DNA of 64,000 nt. It comes from Pleurotus ostreatus/Saccharomyces cerevisiae fusant. Taxonomy: Eukaryota; Opisthokonta. Below the pieces are notes generated by a model, which was given only the letters and a program-made list of their open reading frames with translations, did not search any database and was not told the DNA's origin. Positions within the stretch are counted from its first letter, which is position 1; the number at the start of each line of letters is the position of its first letter. Positions 10,243 through 21,718 of this stretch are shown here, piece by piece. The stretch covers positions 22,707-86,706 of the forward strand of contig JAMQCK010000078.1 in NCBI GenBank assembly GCA_024196135.1. The letters are read 5' to 3'. Made by a program: the position numbers and the translations under genes.

Positions 10243-11609
10243 TCACAGCTGTGGCGTCTCGCTGAAAAGCATTTCTTGAATGCCCGGAGGGCACCGGGCG
10301 ACGCCGCGCAGAGCTACATCTATCTCCTCGGCGTACTTGCGAATGCTGGAAACATCTTCAGGATTGAGCACCAAGTCACGAGCTGCGAGGTTGTGCTTGA
10401 GATTCTGTGGTCCGGTTAGAGCGGTTCAACTGACGAGGCGGACATTCGAGGCACGAACCTGGACTTTGGTAGTGCAGGGGATCGGAATGATATCGTCGCC
10501 CTGCGCCATGATCCAGGCAAGTGCAACCTGGCCAGCGGACGCGTTGTACTTTGCTCCAATGGCTTCCAGTTCGTTGATGAGCTTCAGCGTCTTGGGGAAG
10601 TTCTCCGCGCTGTACTTGGGAGCCGCCCTCTTGAAGGGATCGGTGATGTCGTCGGGCGATTTCTGCGCTTAGTGCTTAGCTTTGTCGAATACATCTTCTG
10701 TCGAAATGCACTTACAATTTTCCCGGTCAAGAGCCCACGTCCCAGCGGCGAGTAGGCGACGACTTTGACGCCTAGTTCGCGGCAGGCCTGCAACAGTCCG
10801 ATCTCCGGGCTTTCTATGTCCAGCGTGAAGGGCGAATACTCGACTTGAACGGCGGTTATGGGGTGTACGACATGGGCGCGACGCAGCGTTTGAGCGGAGA
10901 CTTCGGATAAGCCGATATGCTTGATCTTGCCCTCCCTATGGACGTGTCAAAAGCATTCAACGGCCAGAGAGCAGTCCTATGTACTTAACCAGCTCTGCCA
11001 TCGCACCAACAGTGCGTTCAATGGGGGTGTTTGAATCCGCCCTCTGAATACGTGGTCAGAGCAGGCAGAGGATTAGGAATGCCGAGGCGAGCCTACATGC
11101 AGATAATACAGGTCAATGTATTCGGTGCCTAGTTTCTTGAGGGAGCGTTCGCATGCCTCGCGAACATAACCTGGACTGCCGTCTATACCGAACCCGCCGT
11201 GGCCTCCTTCGGTCTTTTGACGCATCACGAAGCCGAACTTTGTGGCGAGGAACACGTCCTTGCGCTTCCCGGTCTTCGCGAACCTGCAGCGATGATACAG
11301 TGACCGACGTATCTTGCGGTAAGAGTATGGGCATGCGTACCATCTTCCGACGGCCTCTTCAGAGCCGGTGTAAATATCCGCGGTGTCCCAGAACGTGCAG
11401 CCTGCTTCCAGAGCAGTATCAAGGACCTGAGCATAGTATATCAGCACCTTTGGGTAGTAGTTGAAGTTTGCGATACACACCGCGAAGCGCTCGTCATCTG
11501 CAAGCGTTGCAAGCTTACTATGGTCGTCGTAGGCTCCCCACATGAGGCCGTAGCCTAGTGAACCGACGATAGCGTCTCCGACCTTGCGCGTTGGGAACGA
11601 AGAGGGCAT
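10243..11609 (-). CDS. Aldo/keto reductase
   Basis: Seven exons, 348 aa: 11481-11609, 11341-11426, 11097-11283, 10985-11043, 10716-10935, 10459-10662, 10243-10404. It has the complete AKR catalytic tetrad: Asp and Tyr in [13 protein letters not shown], Lys in FLATKFGF, and His at the end of YIDLYYLH. The family blocks [31 protein letters not shown] and [13 protein letters not shown] follow, with the cofactor loop [15 protein letters not shown] near the C-terminus. It should reduce aldehydes or ketones with NADPH in the cytosol. It resembles the yakC/AKR13 group of fungal reductases. The first intron (54 nt, 11427-11480) is in frame and has no stop, so its removal is inferred from family alignment. 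The next gene upstream is a Zn2Cys6 regulator on the same strand; a regulatory link is possible but unproven. Confidence 0.92.
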
Positions 11610-12153
11610 TCTGTCGTCGATGGTCGAGCAGAGAGTTGACGATGGATTAGCAATGTCAGTGCTCCCATATATATGTAGGAAAGAATGTTCAGCACCGTAG
11701 GCATCGGCTACGCACCCGGAAAGTCAACAAGCAAATTAGATCACAGCTTGCCCATGCCGAAGTACGCGTCACCAGCGAGGGGAGTGTTGTGTATTGAGAC
11801 CATCTACATGGTGACCGAGACTTGTACGGGATCGGCGAGCTGAAGGGAGCAGAGCCATGTCAATCAGCGAGGTCGAGGGGATCTTTGAACAGTTGCCCAC
11901 CAATATGCTCTACGTGGTGCTGGTCATGAAGCGGGCCGCGGCCCGCCATGGCGTCTGCGTGCATAATCCCAGACTGGCGTTCTTCAAGTTCGTGGGGCCA
12001 CATCGAGACAGGTTACCACATGCATTCAGGAGACTACGTATACAGTCCACGGCGATATAGAGCTCAAGAAGCGAGGCATGAAGCCTAACAACGTCCGTTT
12101 CTGCAAGTAAAAAGGATCATAATTATTCATATCTTTTGGCCAACGGTGGGCGT
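11610..12153. other. Promoter side of the reductase and 3' flank of the regulator
   Basis: 544 nt without a supported gene. It includes a 16 nt perfect GC palindrome (GCGGGCCGCGGCCCGC, near 11933). A 67-codon plus-strand frame at 11857 has no homologue I recognise and is probably chance. Confidence 0.45.
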
Positions 12154-15100
12154 TCAGGCGATGGGGTTCCAAGGAGGCTGATGCGCGCCACGGTACTGCA
12201 TCTGCGGGTAGTAGTGCAAGTGACGTTCCTCGTCGTAGTACCTAGATGATCAGTCAGACATTGACCCAGTGCACATGCAGTCGTAAGTTCGACAAACCTT
12301 CCCTGGCCCCCATGATGGTATTCATACGCGCCACCGTAGTGCACGTCGGGCGGCATCTCAGCAACATAGCCACCCTGAACGCGCGGGGTGACCGCCGGCA
12401 TGGGAGACGCATCGGATCCACGTCGCGAGGACGATGCGTCAGATGCACGGCGTGGAATAAGGCGCGGCGGGAGCGCCGGTGAGCGATGCATCAGCAGGCG
12501 GAAAACAGAAGCGGCGCGCCGGAACCGAGACCGAGAAAGAGAGACCAGGCGAGATACATCATGGTACGTAGCATGAGAAGCCAGACGAGAAGCGAATGAG
12601 GGCGAGCGAGAGCGTAAAGGTCAGTACAACCCTATCGCGTGAGAGGGCGTACTCACCGAACGACCTTGATGCGGGGGGTTGCCCGGGGCCTGGTCCGGTC
12701 CCGCCTGAACGTGGAACTGGGGGAAGAGGAGGCCTGACAGAGGTGATCAGGCAACGATGCGGAGAATTTGTGCGAATCGGCATACCAGCGGGGAACTCGC
12801 GCTCGAGCTTGACTCTGACCCAGTCCTGCGACTGCGGATGCTGCAGAACCGGACTCCCTTGCACCTGATGCATGACGCCGTCGATCGAAGGCGAGTCGAC
12901 GGCCATCGGGTTGTGCATAGCACCGTGCGTGGGTCCAGCATGCTGCTGGTGCGGGCTGGTCGCAGCGTCCGGGCTGTTGACCACGAGGTTCTCGTTGTAT
13001 GTTTGCTCCTGCCACAGTACACCAGGGGCCGACGGCGCAGGCGCATCTTCCAGCTTAACTTGCAGGACGCTCTCCGCAAGGGTTACCATCATGGGCGGCG
13101 GGCGAGGGAAATCCTTGCGCTCCCACTTCCACCTGAATTTCGGAATACCCTCGAGGGCCATGGTGACATCCTCCAACGCAACTTCACGAGTGACTGCCTC
13201 AACCCGTCGGGACATCCTATAGAGGTTGAGCTTGAGGCAGCGCAGTGTGCTCGCAACACTTACCAGCCATAGAGTAGCACCATAGCTGCCGTCTGTAACG
13301 GTAGTGGAGAGGTGAAGAACGAAATGTCAGGCTGGTTGATAAGCTGGTGATGCACAACAATGATATTGTGCGCCGTGACGACAGCTAGGAATTGTCATTG
13401 GAGGAAAGCACGCCAGAGGGGAAAATAGGCTTACCAGGCTGCAGGGCGCGAACCTTATCCTTGTACCCCGTCGTACTGCTCGCAACAAGGGCGCGAAGGA
13501 GGAAAATCTTGGCGATGGCCCACTGACATGAAGGTCAGGATGCGTATCATTGCATAAAATGACGAGGCGTACCTTCAACAGCGTCAACCCGATGTCCGTC
13601 GAGATGCTCTTAACGAGGTCACGCCGGCGTTCAACGGGCCAGTTCTCTGTCCCACCCATATAGTCACGGAAGGACGGAGGAAGTATGGTCTCCATCTTGT
13701 CTGAGCCCGGGTATTAGTACGTGTTCCTATGAAAATCGCCGTCGCTGAGCTACACCTACCTAGAATCGCCTTCGCATTCCCGATCAGCTCAGGCGCAGAG
13801 CGCGGGGGCGTCTTTGGCGCATAGAGCTTGAGGATGATCTCCTTCTGTATATCGGCTGCGAAAACATAAGTCGGGATATTTAGACGATGGAGAAAGTGTT
13901 TACGCACCAACAGCATGACTGAGGTAGAAATGGCTGCTCGCAATCTCTCGCGCTGGGTCCGGGTAGGGCACAGGCATCGGGGTGTTCGTCTCGTCGGGAT
14001 GTATGCCCAAAGGACGGCCGAAGATGACGCTCGTCCCACGGTCGTGTATGAGGACGATACCCCAAAGCCGCACGCGCGCCCGGCATTCGGCGATCGTGAA
14101 CGTGTATCTGTCGACATGATTAGAGTGTGACCTGAAGCAGCAGAGTGACCACCCACTTGTTCGTCTGCGGGTTGCGCTGCGAGAAGGGGTCATGATGCAG
14201 GCCGAGCTCGATCGCGTAGCGCAGGATGGAGCCCACGAAGCGCCAAAGGCCTGAACCCTGACCCTGATAGAAGGTGAGCGAGCTGGAAGATAAAATAGAA
14301 TGAAGTACACGTACGTCAGTGTACAGATACCAATGGAGGAGGACGGCAGCCTGCAGGGAGCTGAGCGTCATACGCCAGTCCGGACGAGTGGCCATAGCGC
14401 GCAGGAAGAACTCGTCGTACTGCGGCCAGGTAGGTGGAACCGGGAGAGGTTGATCGCCAGAGGTCAGCTGGATATGCTCGTGAGTACGTCTGCTCAATGA
14501 AGTCGTCTCGGCCTGGCCAACCTTATTGTTAAGCTCGGACATCGTGCCCAGCGCCAGGATGTACAAGAAGGCAGAGATAAAGCCTGTGAATGAGAGTGAG
14601 CGGGATTCGACGCGCCATGCCTAAAGAGCATACCTGGGTCGTTGCGGGCGTCTATCTGCGATGTACGCGCCTCGACCTGGGGAGGATCACCCGGACGGGT
14701 GTCGGGCTCCTCTGTCGCAGGGCGCGGCGCACGGAGGGTCTCAGCGCCCTCAATGCCCGCATACAGCTGGATGACACGGTCGTCAAATTCGGCGCGTTCG
14801 AAGACGGGCCGGTGGACCTGAAGAAGCGTGAGCATAACTTTAGCTGACGTGAGGGGTACACGAACATTGAGACGGTCAAAGTACACGTCGATCACATGGC
14901 GGACGGTGCGGATGTCGGCAGGCAGATAGAGCTGCTTCGGCTGGGCACCGGGGGGTGCATCGTCCTCGGGAGGTACGCTCACGGCGACCCATTTGGACAG
15001 GTCGCGCGGGGGTGCAGCGGGGTCGAAGCCAGCGGGCGTATGTAGGAACGCACCGTGCCCAAAGCCGATATCGTTGGGCGGCTTCGCGTTGGTACCTGGG

Positions 15101-16050
15101 AAATGTAAGTATAACCAAGGGGGAGGGAGGGAGAGAATGATAACTGACCCTTGGCCTGGATGTTGGGGTCGACCTTGAATGCAGTCGCAATAGCAATGGG
15201 GTGGCTCATGTCGTTGCCGTCGGGATCCTGCCCAGGAATACGCGCCGGACCGCTGTCCTTGGTCGGCTGCTGGGGCTGCTGCGACGCACTCTGTGGCGTC
15301 TGTGGCGTCTGCGGCTGAGCCTGCTGAGGCGGCTGCGGTGGGAACGGAATCTGATACGGGTGCAATGGGGTGGGGAAGCCCGGGGGTGGAATGGGGGGCA
15401 TCGGCGGGTATGGGTAGTGGGGGTACGGCATCGGGGGCGGATGCGGTGGGTAAGCCGGGTGGGGCGGGTGCTGCTGGCTCTGAGATTGCGACGGAGACTG
15501 GTTGGGGTCGCCATTGTGGTCAGGAATGACGATGCCTTCAGCTGCAGCAATATTGTCGAGGTTGTTGAGATCGAAGTTGGGGATGCGGCGACTGAGCAAG
15601 GCCATCATCTGCGCAACCTGGCGCTCGAGGCGCTCCGTGTACCCACGGGGGGTGAGCGTCTGCCGCTGTCTGTCCTCCTGGTGGCATGGTGTTCCTGCTG
15701 TCGCACAGGCCGTGCATCGAGGCACTTTGGAGTCGCACTGAGGGGGCGTTCAGCTCGCAACTTGCCGTGCTCCTCGGCTATCCCCGCACCTTGATCTTTT
15801 TGCTCCTGCACCGCGCGCACGCCTCATGCGACCGTCGCAGCCGTCGCGGCTCTGCTGGTCCTTCATCGTCGTTCTTGCGCCGGCGCTTACTTCCGCCCAC
15901 GCTGGCACTCGAAGCTGACTGAGGAGGCAGCGTCGGCGGCGGTGGCACTGGCGCACTCGCACTCTGAGGTCCTGCTTGCGTCCCTCGTTCACCTGGCTGT
16001 CCTGGATTGCCCAACGGCGTCGGGCCTGGCGGCGGCGGGGGCTGCTGCAT
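12154..16050 (-). CDS. Zn2Cys6 transcription factor with fungal_trans domain
   Basis: Fourteen exons, 997 aa, from 16050 to 12154. The binuclear zinc cluster lies near residues 77-105 with spacing C-x2-C-x6-C-x6-C-x2-C-x6-C; its third Cys is the first codon after intron 1. A coiled-coil linker (YTERLERQVAQMMALL) and a long Pro/Gln-rich stretch follow. The fungal_trans middle domain includes VIDVYFDRLNVRVPL, GLWRFVGSILRYAIELGLHHDP and the FGRPLGIHPDE block. The C-terminus is Pro-rich and disordered, ending YRGAHQPPWNPIA. It should bind CGG-type half sites in the nucleus. Target genes are unknown; the reductase downstream is a candidate only by position. Intron 12 (12375-12656, 282 nt) is far longer than the others. 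Intron 4 (51 nt) is in frame and stop-free. A second possible start lies 16 codons upstream. Confidence 0.88.
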
Positions 16051-16821
16051 CGTGGCCGTTCTCAACGTTCGAGCTTTGGCTTTGTTTATCATCCATGTCA
16101 CGCGCGCTATGTTGTGCTCCAACTGAAAGAGCCAAAACCGACTGGCCCTCGCACACCTCACTCAATCAACAGGTCCTCTCGACGTATACACTCATGCTGT
16201 TATCGCTCTCATGTTTATCGTTTTCATCGGGGGGCATGTCTTCCTCGAGGACCGTCGCATTGTTTTGCGCAGCTGAAACATCCAAACTGGGCAACCTCCT
16301 CGATCAACGTCGTCCGCGATAATAACCAACTGGCACGGCCTATCGCCGGGCGCTCTGCTCTCGCAAGTCGATTTGCGACGGGAAAATTAGCTCGTTGAGG
16401 ACCATGGCAGTGCCCAGCGGTCTTCGCCAACCGCGACACATCAATCAGGAAACGTCCCGCCGCCTCCTTTGATTTGCATTTACTGATCCTTGAGGGAAGA
16501 AGTATGCATTCCCATCCAAAGATCAGCCTGATTCGCGTCCGCTGAGGGAGAGGTTTGATTGTAATAGCATACAAAGGATGCGTTGATCATTGCAGCAATT
16601 ATGGCGGAACATCTGCGTAGATACATCCGTCTGTATGGGCGCCATTCGACCTAATCCCAAGCAGTAGAGGGCGCTCGGCGCTGAGTGGGCAAGGGGCGAT
16701 GATACGGAGGGCACAGCCAGAGGGATGATGATAGGAAGAGATGTGTTTCACGAATATAATATCTAGTGAGCGCGTATAAACAACCATCAACCTCTTGCTT
16801 GAACCTATCCTTCTGTCTGCG
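16051..16821. promoter_or_regulatory. Divergent promoter between the Zn2Cys6 regulator and F-BAR gene
   Basis: 771 nt separating two opposite start codons. I see no gene and no strong repeat; open frames here are short. Confidence 0.45.
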
Positions 16822-19800
16822 ATGGCGCGGCGGCAGCCGTCCACGACATCTCTCTCAAAATATGCACGTTCTGGCTCTCCCATCATCGTTGAGCAGGACC
16901 GCGCGCTCGACTTCTGCAATGCTTTCTGGGGCCTCGGCGATGGCGGTGTCGACGTCTTATTCGCGCGGATGCGCGGAGCGTCGCGTACGACCGACGAACT
17001 GAGGAACTTCTGGAAGGAGAGGTGAGTAGACAGCCTCTCCTGCCCTATTGCTCGTGCCTGAACGTTATGCAGAGCCTCGATCGAGGAGGACTACGCGAAG
17101 CGACTTGCCAAGCTGGCAAAGGGGACACTCGGGCGCGACGAGATTGGGTGAGCGCATCCAATGTTCGTTTCAAGGCGTCCCTCTTACGATCCCAGCGAGC
17201 TGCGCAACTCCCTGGATACCATCCGCACCGAGACCGAGCGCCAGGCGGGCTACCACCTCCAGCTCGCGCAGCAGATCCGCACCGACCTCGAGGGCTCGAG
17301 CGCGGACTTCTACGCGCGGCAGGTCCAGCACAAGAAGACTTATCAGGCCATGATCGAGAAGCAGTTCCGCCAGAAGCAGGAGCAGGAGGCCCGGGTCATG
17401 AAGGCGCGCGAGAAGTACGAGGCCGATTGCCTGCTCATCAACTCGTACACGGCGCAGTCGACACTCGTCCAGGGGCGCGACCTCGACAAGATCACGTCGC
17501 GGCTCGAGCGCGCGCAGCGCACGGTGCAGGCAAACGAGCGCGATTTCGCAAACTTTGCGAAGACGCTGCAGACGACAGCGGCGAAGTGGGAGCAGGACTG
17601 GAAGGACTTCTGCGACTCGTGCCAGGATCTCGAGGAGGACCGATTGGATTTCATGCGCGACAACATGTGGGCTTACGCCAATGCCGTTTCTACCGTCTGT
17701 GTTACCGACGACGAGGTGCGTCATGATAGCATTGCTGAGTGTCCGACATACTGACGCATTCTTAGTCCTGCGAGAAGATGCGTCTTTCACTGGAGCAAAT
17801 GGAAACGGAGAAGGAGATGGAGAACTTCGTACTCGACTACGGTACCGGCAACCGGATACCTGATCCTCCTGCGTTCGTGGACTACAACAAACCCGACGCA
17901 ATTCCCTCAGCGAGCTCTCGGCCAACAGCTCGCCCGGCACACTTCACGCGCACGACCCAGCGTCGTAATCAAGGTCCTACCCCTGCTCTAGCTCAACCTC
18001 CTCCGCCTCAGCCCGACCCGGAGCCTGCGACGAATGTCGCTGGCGTCGGCGCAGGTGGTCCTGCACGCAGCCGTCCCACTAGCATTGTCAACGGGGTGCC
18101 GAGCAGCAGCCCTAGTACGGCTCCGGCTCAACAGGCCGTGTCACGCAGGCAGTCATACCGCCCCCCTCCTCCGGATGCTGGTAGGGTCGAATCTCCGGAA
18201 GCGATGTCGGACAGACAGCCGCCGCAGCAGCAACAGCAACAGCAGCATCGCGCCAATGGCAGCATGTCGGCTGCGGCCTCGCCATCGAACGTCAAGCCCG
18301 GCAGTGCTGTTGACCCCCTGCTTCAGCATATGGAGGAGCTCAAGAACAGCGGCGCGTCTGTGCGTCGCAGCACCACGTCGGCTCGCTCGGGTCGGAGCCC
18401 GCAGCCGACCACCAACCCGCCCTCGCGTCGGGGTACGCAGGAAGCCCAGCAGGCTCGGCAGTCGATGAACCTATCTCCTCATGGCGACGGGCCTGCTCGG
18501 GACTACCAGAGTTCGGCTGACCTGGTCGTCGGCTCGCACCCATCCTCTCGCCCGAGCTCGCCTGCTAACCCCCAAGCTGCGGGTCCGCCGACAGCCGCCT
18601 TCATGCGCCCAACTCGCGCTGTGTCTCCCGCAGGGTCTGATCATATCGAGACGGTCCTCAACGATTATCACCAGAGCTTGCCCGGTGAGCGCAAGAGCGC
18701 CAGTCGTCGCGGAAGCTTTGCTGCACCGTCTCCGTCGAATGCGCACATCGCGTCTCCGTCCAATGCTCACATGGCGACGCAGAGCGAGGCGCAGAACTTG
18801 CACCGTCCACCAAGTGTGGGCCATGCTGGTATCGGTGCGCACGGCGGAGGTTCTCGTTCTGCGAGTCCTCAGCCCATCTCTCGGTCTGCGAGTCCCAATC
18901 GGCAAAGCTACATTCAGCCTCCTGGTCCAGCGAACCAGAATCTCGCGCGTCAGCCGAGTATGGCGCAGCGCGCGACGAGCCCGAACAACGTTGGTATCGC
19001 GCTTGACGCTAGCGGGCGTGTACTGCATGATGAGATGGCACAGCGGTATCAACAGCAGCAACAGCAACAGCGGCCACCGACGCAGCCGCCTCCCCAACAG
19101 CAGCCGGCGTACGGCGGGCCTCAACGTCGTACGAGCTACCTCGCGAACCAGGGCTATGGAATGTACCCTCCGCAGGGGCCGCCACAAGCGGTGCAGCCGC
19201 CTCCTCCGCCCACGCAGCCCCCTCCACCGGCACCTCCCGTGGCGCAGCCACCGCCGCCCCCAGTGCAGGCGCCTCCTCCTGCGCCGTATGTCCCGGCGCA
19301 GACTCCCTCGTATGCCGCACAACCTGCCTATCAACCAGGCTTCGGCGCCCCTCCTCTCCAGCAGCAGCCCCCTCCTCAGCAGGTACCCTACACCGCTCCT
19401 CAGCCCCAGGGTTACGGCCAGCCGGCCTATCCAGCTGCGAACCAGCCGCCAGCGTTTGGTGCGCCGCCGCCGCAACAGCCAGCAGGGTATGGGCCGGGAT
19501 ATGGCGCCACGAACAATGTGAATGGCGTACAGCGCAACGGGTACGGTGCATCTGCAGCGGGCGGAGGGTACTACGGGCAGCAGGCTCCAGCCGGATACAA
19601 CAACCAGCCGGCTGCTGGGTATGGGCAATTCCAGCAACAGCCGATGCATCGCTCGCCGTCGCCGCAGCCCGTGCGCCAAGCGCCGGCCCCAGCACCGCAG
19701 CCCCAGGGTGTAGCGCCACCGACCGGGCAAATGACAGAAGATGGGCGGGGAATCCTGTTCTATGGTGAGCACAACGTAGGCGCGATCAGGGTCTTTTGAA

Positions 19801-19996
19801 GCTGACAATCGTTGCAGTGAAGGCGCTGTACGACTACACTGCGACTATCGACGAGGAGTTCGACTTCCAGGCGGGCGATATCATCGCCGTCACCGCGACG
19901 CCAGAGGATGGTTGGTGGAGCGGTGAGCTGCTGGATGAAGACCGACGTCAGCGTGGGCGGCATGTCTTCCCAAGCAACTTCGTCTGCCTGTTCTGA
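16822..19996 (+). CDS. F-BAR and SH3 domain protein (Cdc15/Imp2/Hof1-like)
   Basis: Five exons, 990 aa: 16822-17021, 17073-17147, 17196-17715, 17766-19764, 19818-19996. The FCH/F-BAR domain spans roughly residues 22-300, starting FCNAFWGLGDGGVDVLFARM, then ASIEEDYAKRLAKLAK, with long helices (ELRNSLDTIRTETERQAGYH, EKQFRQKQEQEARVMKAREK). A 600-residue low-complexity linker rich in Pro, Gln, Ser and Tyr-Gly follows, with RRxSxxxP-like repeats and polyQ runs. The last exon encodes an SH3 domain (ALYDYTATIDEEFDFQAGD, GWWSGEL, VFPSNFV) complete to the C-terminus. Relatives bend membranes and scaffold the cytokinetic ring at septa; this role is inferred from domain order. The boundary between linker and SH3 domain is an intron. 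Confidence 0.92.
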
Positions 19997-20327
19997 GGGC
20001 ATGGCGATCTATTTTCCTAGCTTGTTTGTGTATACTCATCTCTGTAGGCTTGCTAGCTGCTCCATCTGTATCCAACTTGACCTATACCACTATCCTTGAT
20101 TTTTGCTGCTCGTAACGATGACCATGCGCTCATGTACCCACAGCCTCCTGAATCTATGCATGCATTCCAGCAATGGAAGGGGTATGCGAGTAGGTTTTCT
20201 TTTTCACAGGGCGACTCCTCGTATGGAAAATCAAAGATGACAACGAACGTCGGTTCAAATTCTTTCTATCGTACAATTTCGCTCGCTGGTCGTGATGGTG
20301 CTTGCCGTCAACATCGCTCATGCAATC
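19997..20327. other. Convergent 3' flanks, no gene seen
   Basis: 331 nt between the F-BAR gene and the RNase H gene; probably 3' UTRs. Confidence 0.5.
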
Positions 20328-21236
20328 TTAGGCGAAGCCCCTGGCCATCATCTCCCGCACGGCAGCAGCCCCGGCCTTGGCCAGACTGTCCGCTTCGAAG
20401 TTGAGGTGCCTCGGTACGTGCCAAAAGCCGAACTTGAAGTTGCTCCCCGCCTCTAAACGCTCTATTTCGCTGTCGAGCAACAGGAAGAGGTCCAGGTTCA
20501 CCGGCGTTGCGCCTTGAGCGGTACGAAACCAATTGCGCTGGGAGGGCAGATGCAGTCAGGCATCTTCCACTGATATGACTGTCCACAGAACGCACCTTCC
20601 ACTGCGGCAGCCATTCGGTCATCCCGCGGACGACGTACTCGGAGTCCGAGACTATGATGCGCGCCCTGGGGGCATTGCCGTAGTAGGGGTGCACATCGCC
20701 GAACGCGGAACGACGCACGCCCTCGATGGCAGCGAGGAGCTCGGCGCGCTGGCTAGTGCGCCTCTGACCGGGATCCATCGCCTCTGTGACGGCGAGCGAG
20801 AATGAGTCGATGCCGAACCCTCTCTGGCCAAGAACGACGCCGATTCCTGAAAATAGGGGCCCGACGGAGGGGGAAGGAGGCGCTTATCGTCAGTTATATT
20901 GCTCATCATCTTGAGAAGAAATTCACCCGCGGCAGACTCTCCCCACCCATTGCCAGAGCATGCACCGTCCGTGAAGATGAGGCGGTAGTGGTGACACGCT
21001 CGATCTTCATACTTGTGAGCGCAGCATCGGGCGGAATACTGCAGGCAGCCCTCGCAGACTTGTATGATATCCTCGAGGGAGTAATAGGTGAGCAAGGCCC
21101 CGCAGAAGATCATCTTCCGTCCCACAACCCCCTCTAATCTATAAGGGCTGCTGCATGGGTCGTAGTATGCGCCGGGATTATTATCAGCGCTGGTGTTGAC
21201 TCCCTCTGAGGCGCTGGAGTGTACAAAGCGATACAT
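20328..21236 (-). CDS. RNase H-fold protein with N-terminal zinc-binding-like segment
   Basis: Three exons, 256 aa: 20927-21236, 20596-20846, 20328-20537. Residues from about 95 on form an RNase H domain. The four acidic catalytic positions are visible: Asp in IFTDGACSGNG, Glu in RAELLAAIEG, Asp in VSDSEYVVRG, and Asp in NFEADSLAK. The upstream segment contains CEGC, CC, HK and CHHYR, a Cys/His pattern common in fungal RNase H-like proteins and perhaps a zinc site. It should cleave the RNA strand of RNA:DNA hybrids. It is not a retroelement fragment, because no reverse transcriptase or integrase lies nearby and the introns are normal. Nuclear or mitochondrial location cannot be told. Confidence 0.85.
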
Positions 21237-21718
21237 TGTCCTCTCTTAAGACGAAGGGAGCGGTATGTGAGACAAAAAGGCGATTGAAGGAAGTGCACGA
21301 TTCTCACATTCAAAGGAAGGACTTGATGGTCGGTTAGAGGCTCGCCTGAGGCCCCCTTGCAATAGGCGTGACATTGCTGAGATGGTGTGACGCGTCCAGA
21401 CCCAGACAGGAGCTTGAGCCTTGTGCTTTGTCCACTGTCGACGCGAGAGTACGCGTGATGTCACGCGTTTGTTGGTCCCTTACGCATCTAGTAGACTACA
21501 CAGACTGAGCCAGGGCTTCTGATGCAGGATCGAATTGTCTTGGAGATATTCCGCAAAACCTCTGAGAAGCAAAATCAGCCTACAGAGTCGGAGGTCACCT
21601 TCTACTCAAAGTCGATGGGTAGCCGAGTTCCAATCACACGTGCTTGCATCCTCAATTCGAACACCGGTGTTGCGCTCAACCTCAAACCATCATCAGCCTT
21701 CATCGTCTTTCATAGAGA
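21237..21718. promoter_or_regulatory. Divergent promoter between RNase H and F-box genes
   Basis: 482 nt between opposing starts. Only short frames without splice support. No repeat noted. Confidence 0.45.

Noticed and set aside
18471..19808. A 445-codon minus-strand frame over the F-BAR linker
   Set aside because: Arg-rich antisense shadow of a GC-rich Pro/Gln linker; the plus strand has recognised domains on both sides.
20328..21236. RNase H domain as part of a retrotransposon
   Set aside because: No reverse transcriptase, integrase or terminal repeats nearby, and the gene has ordinary introns and an N-terminal Cys/His segment typical of cellular fungal proteins.
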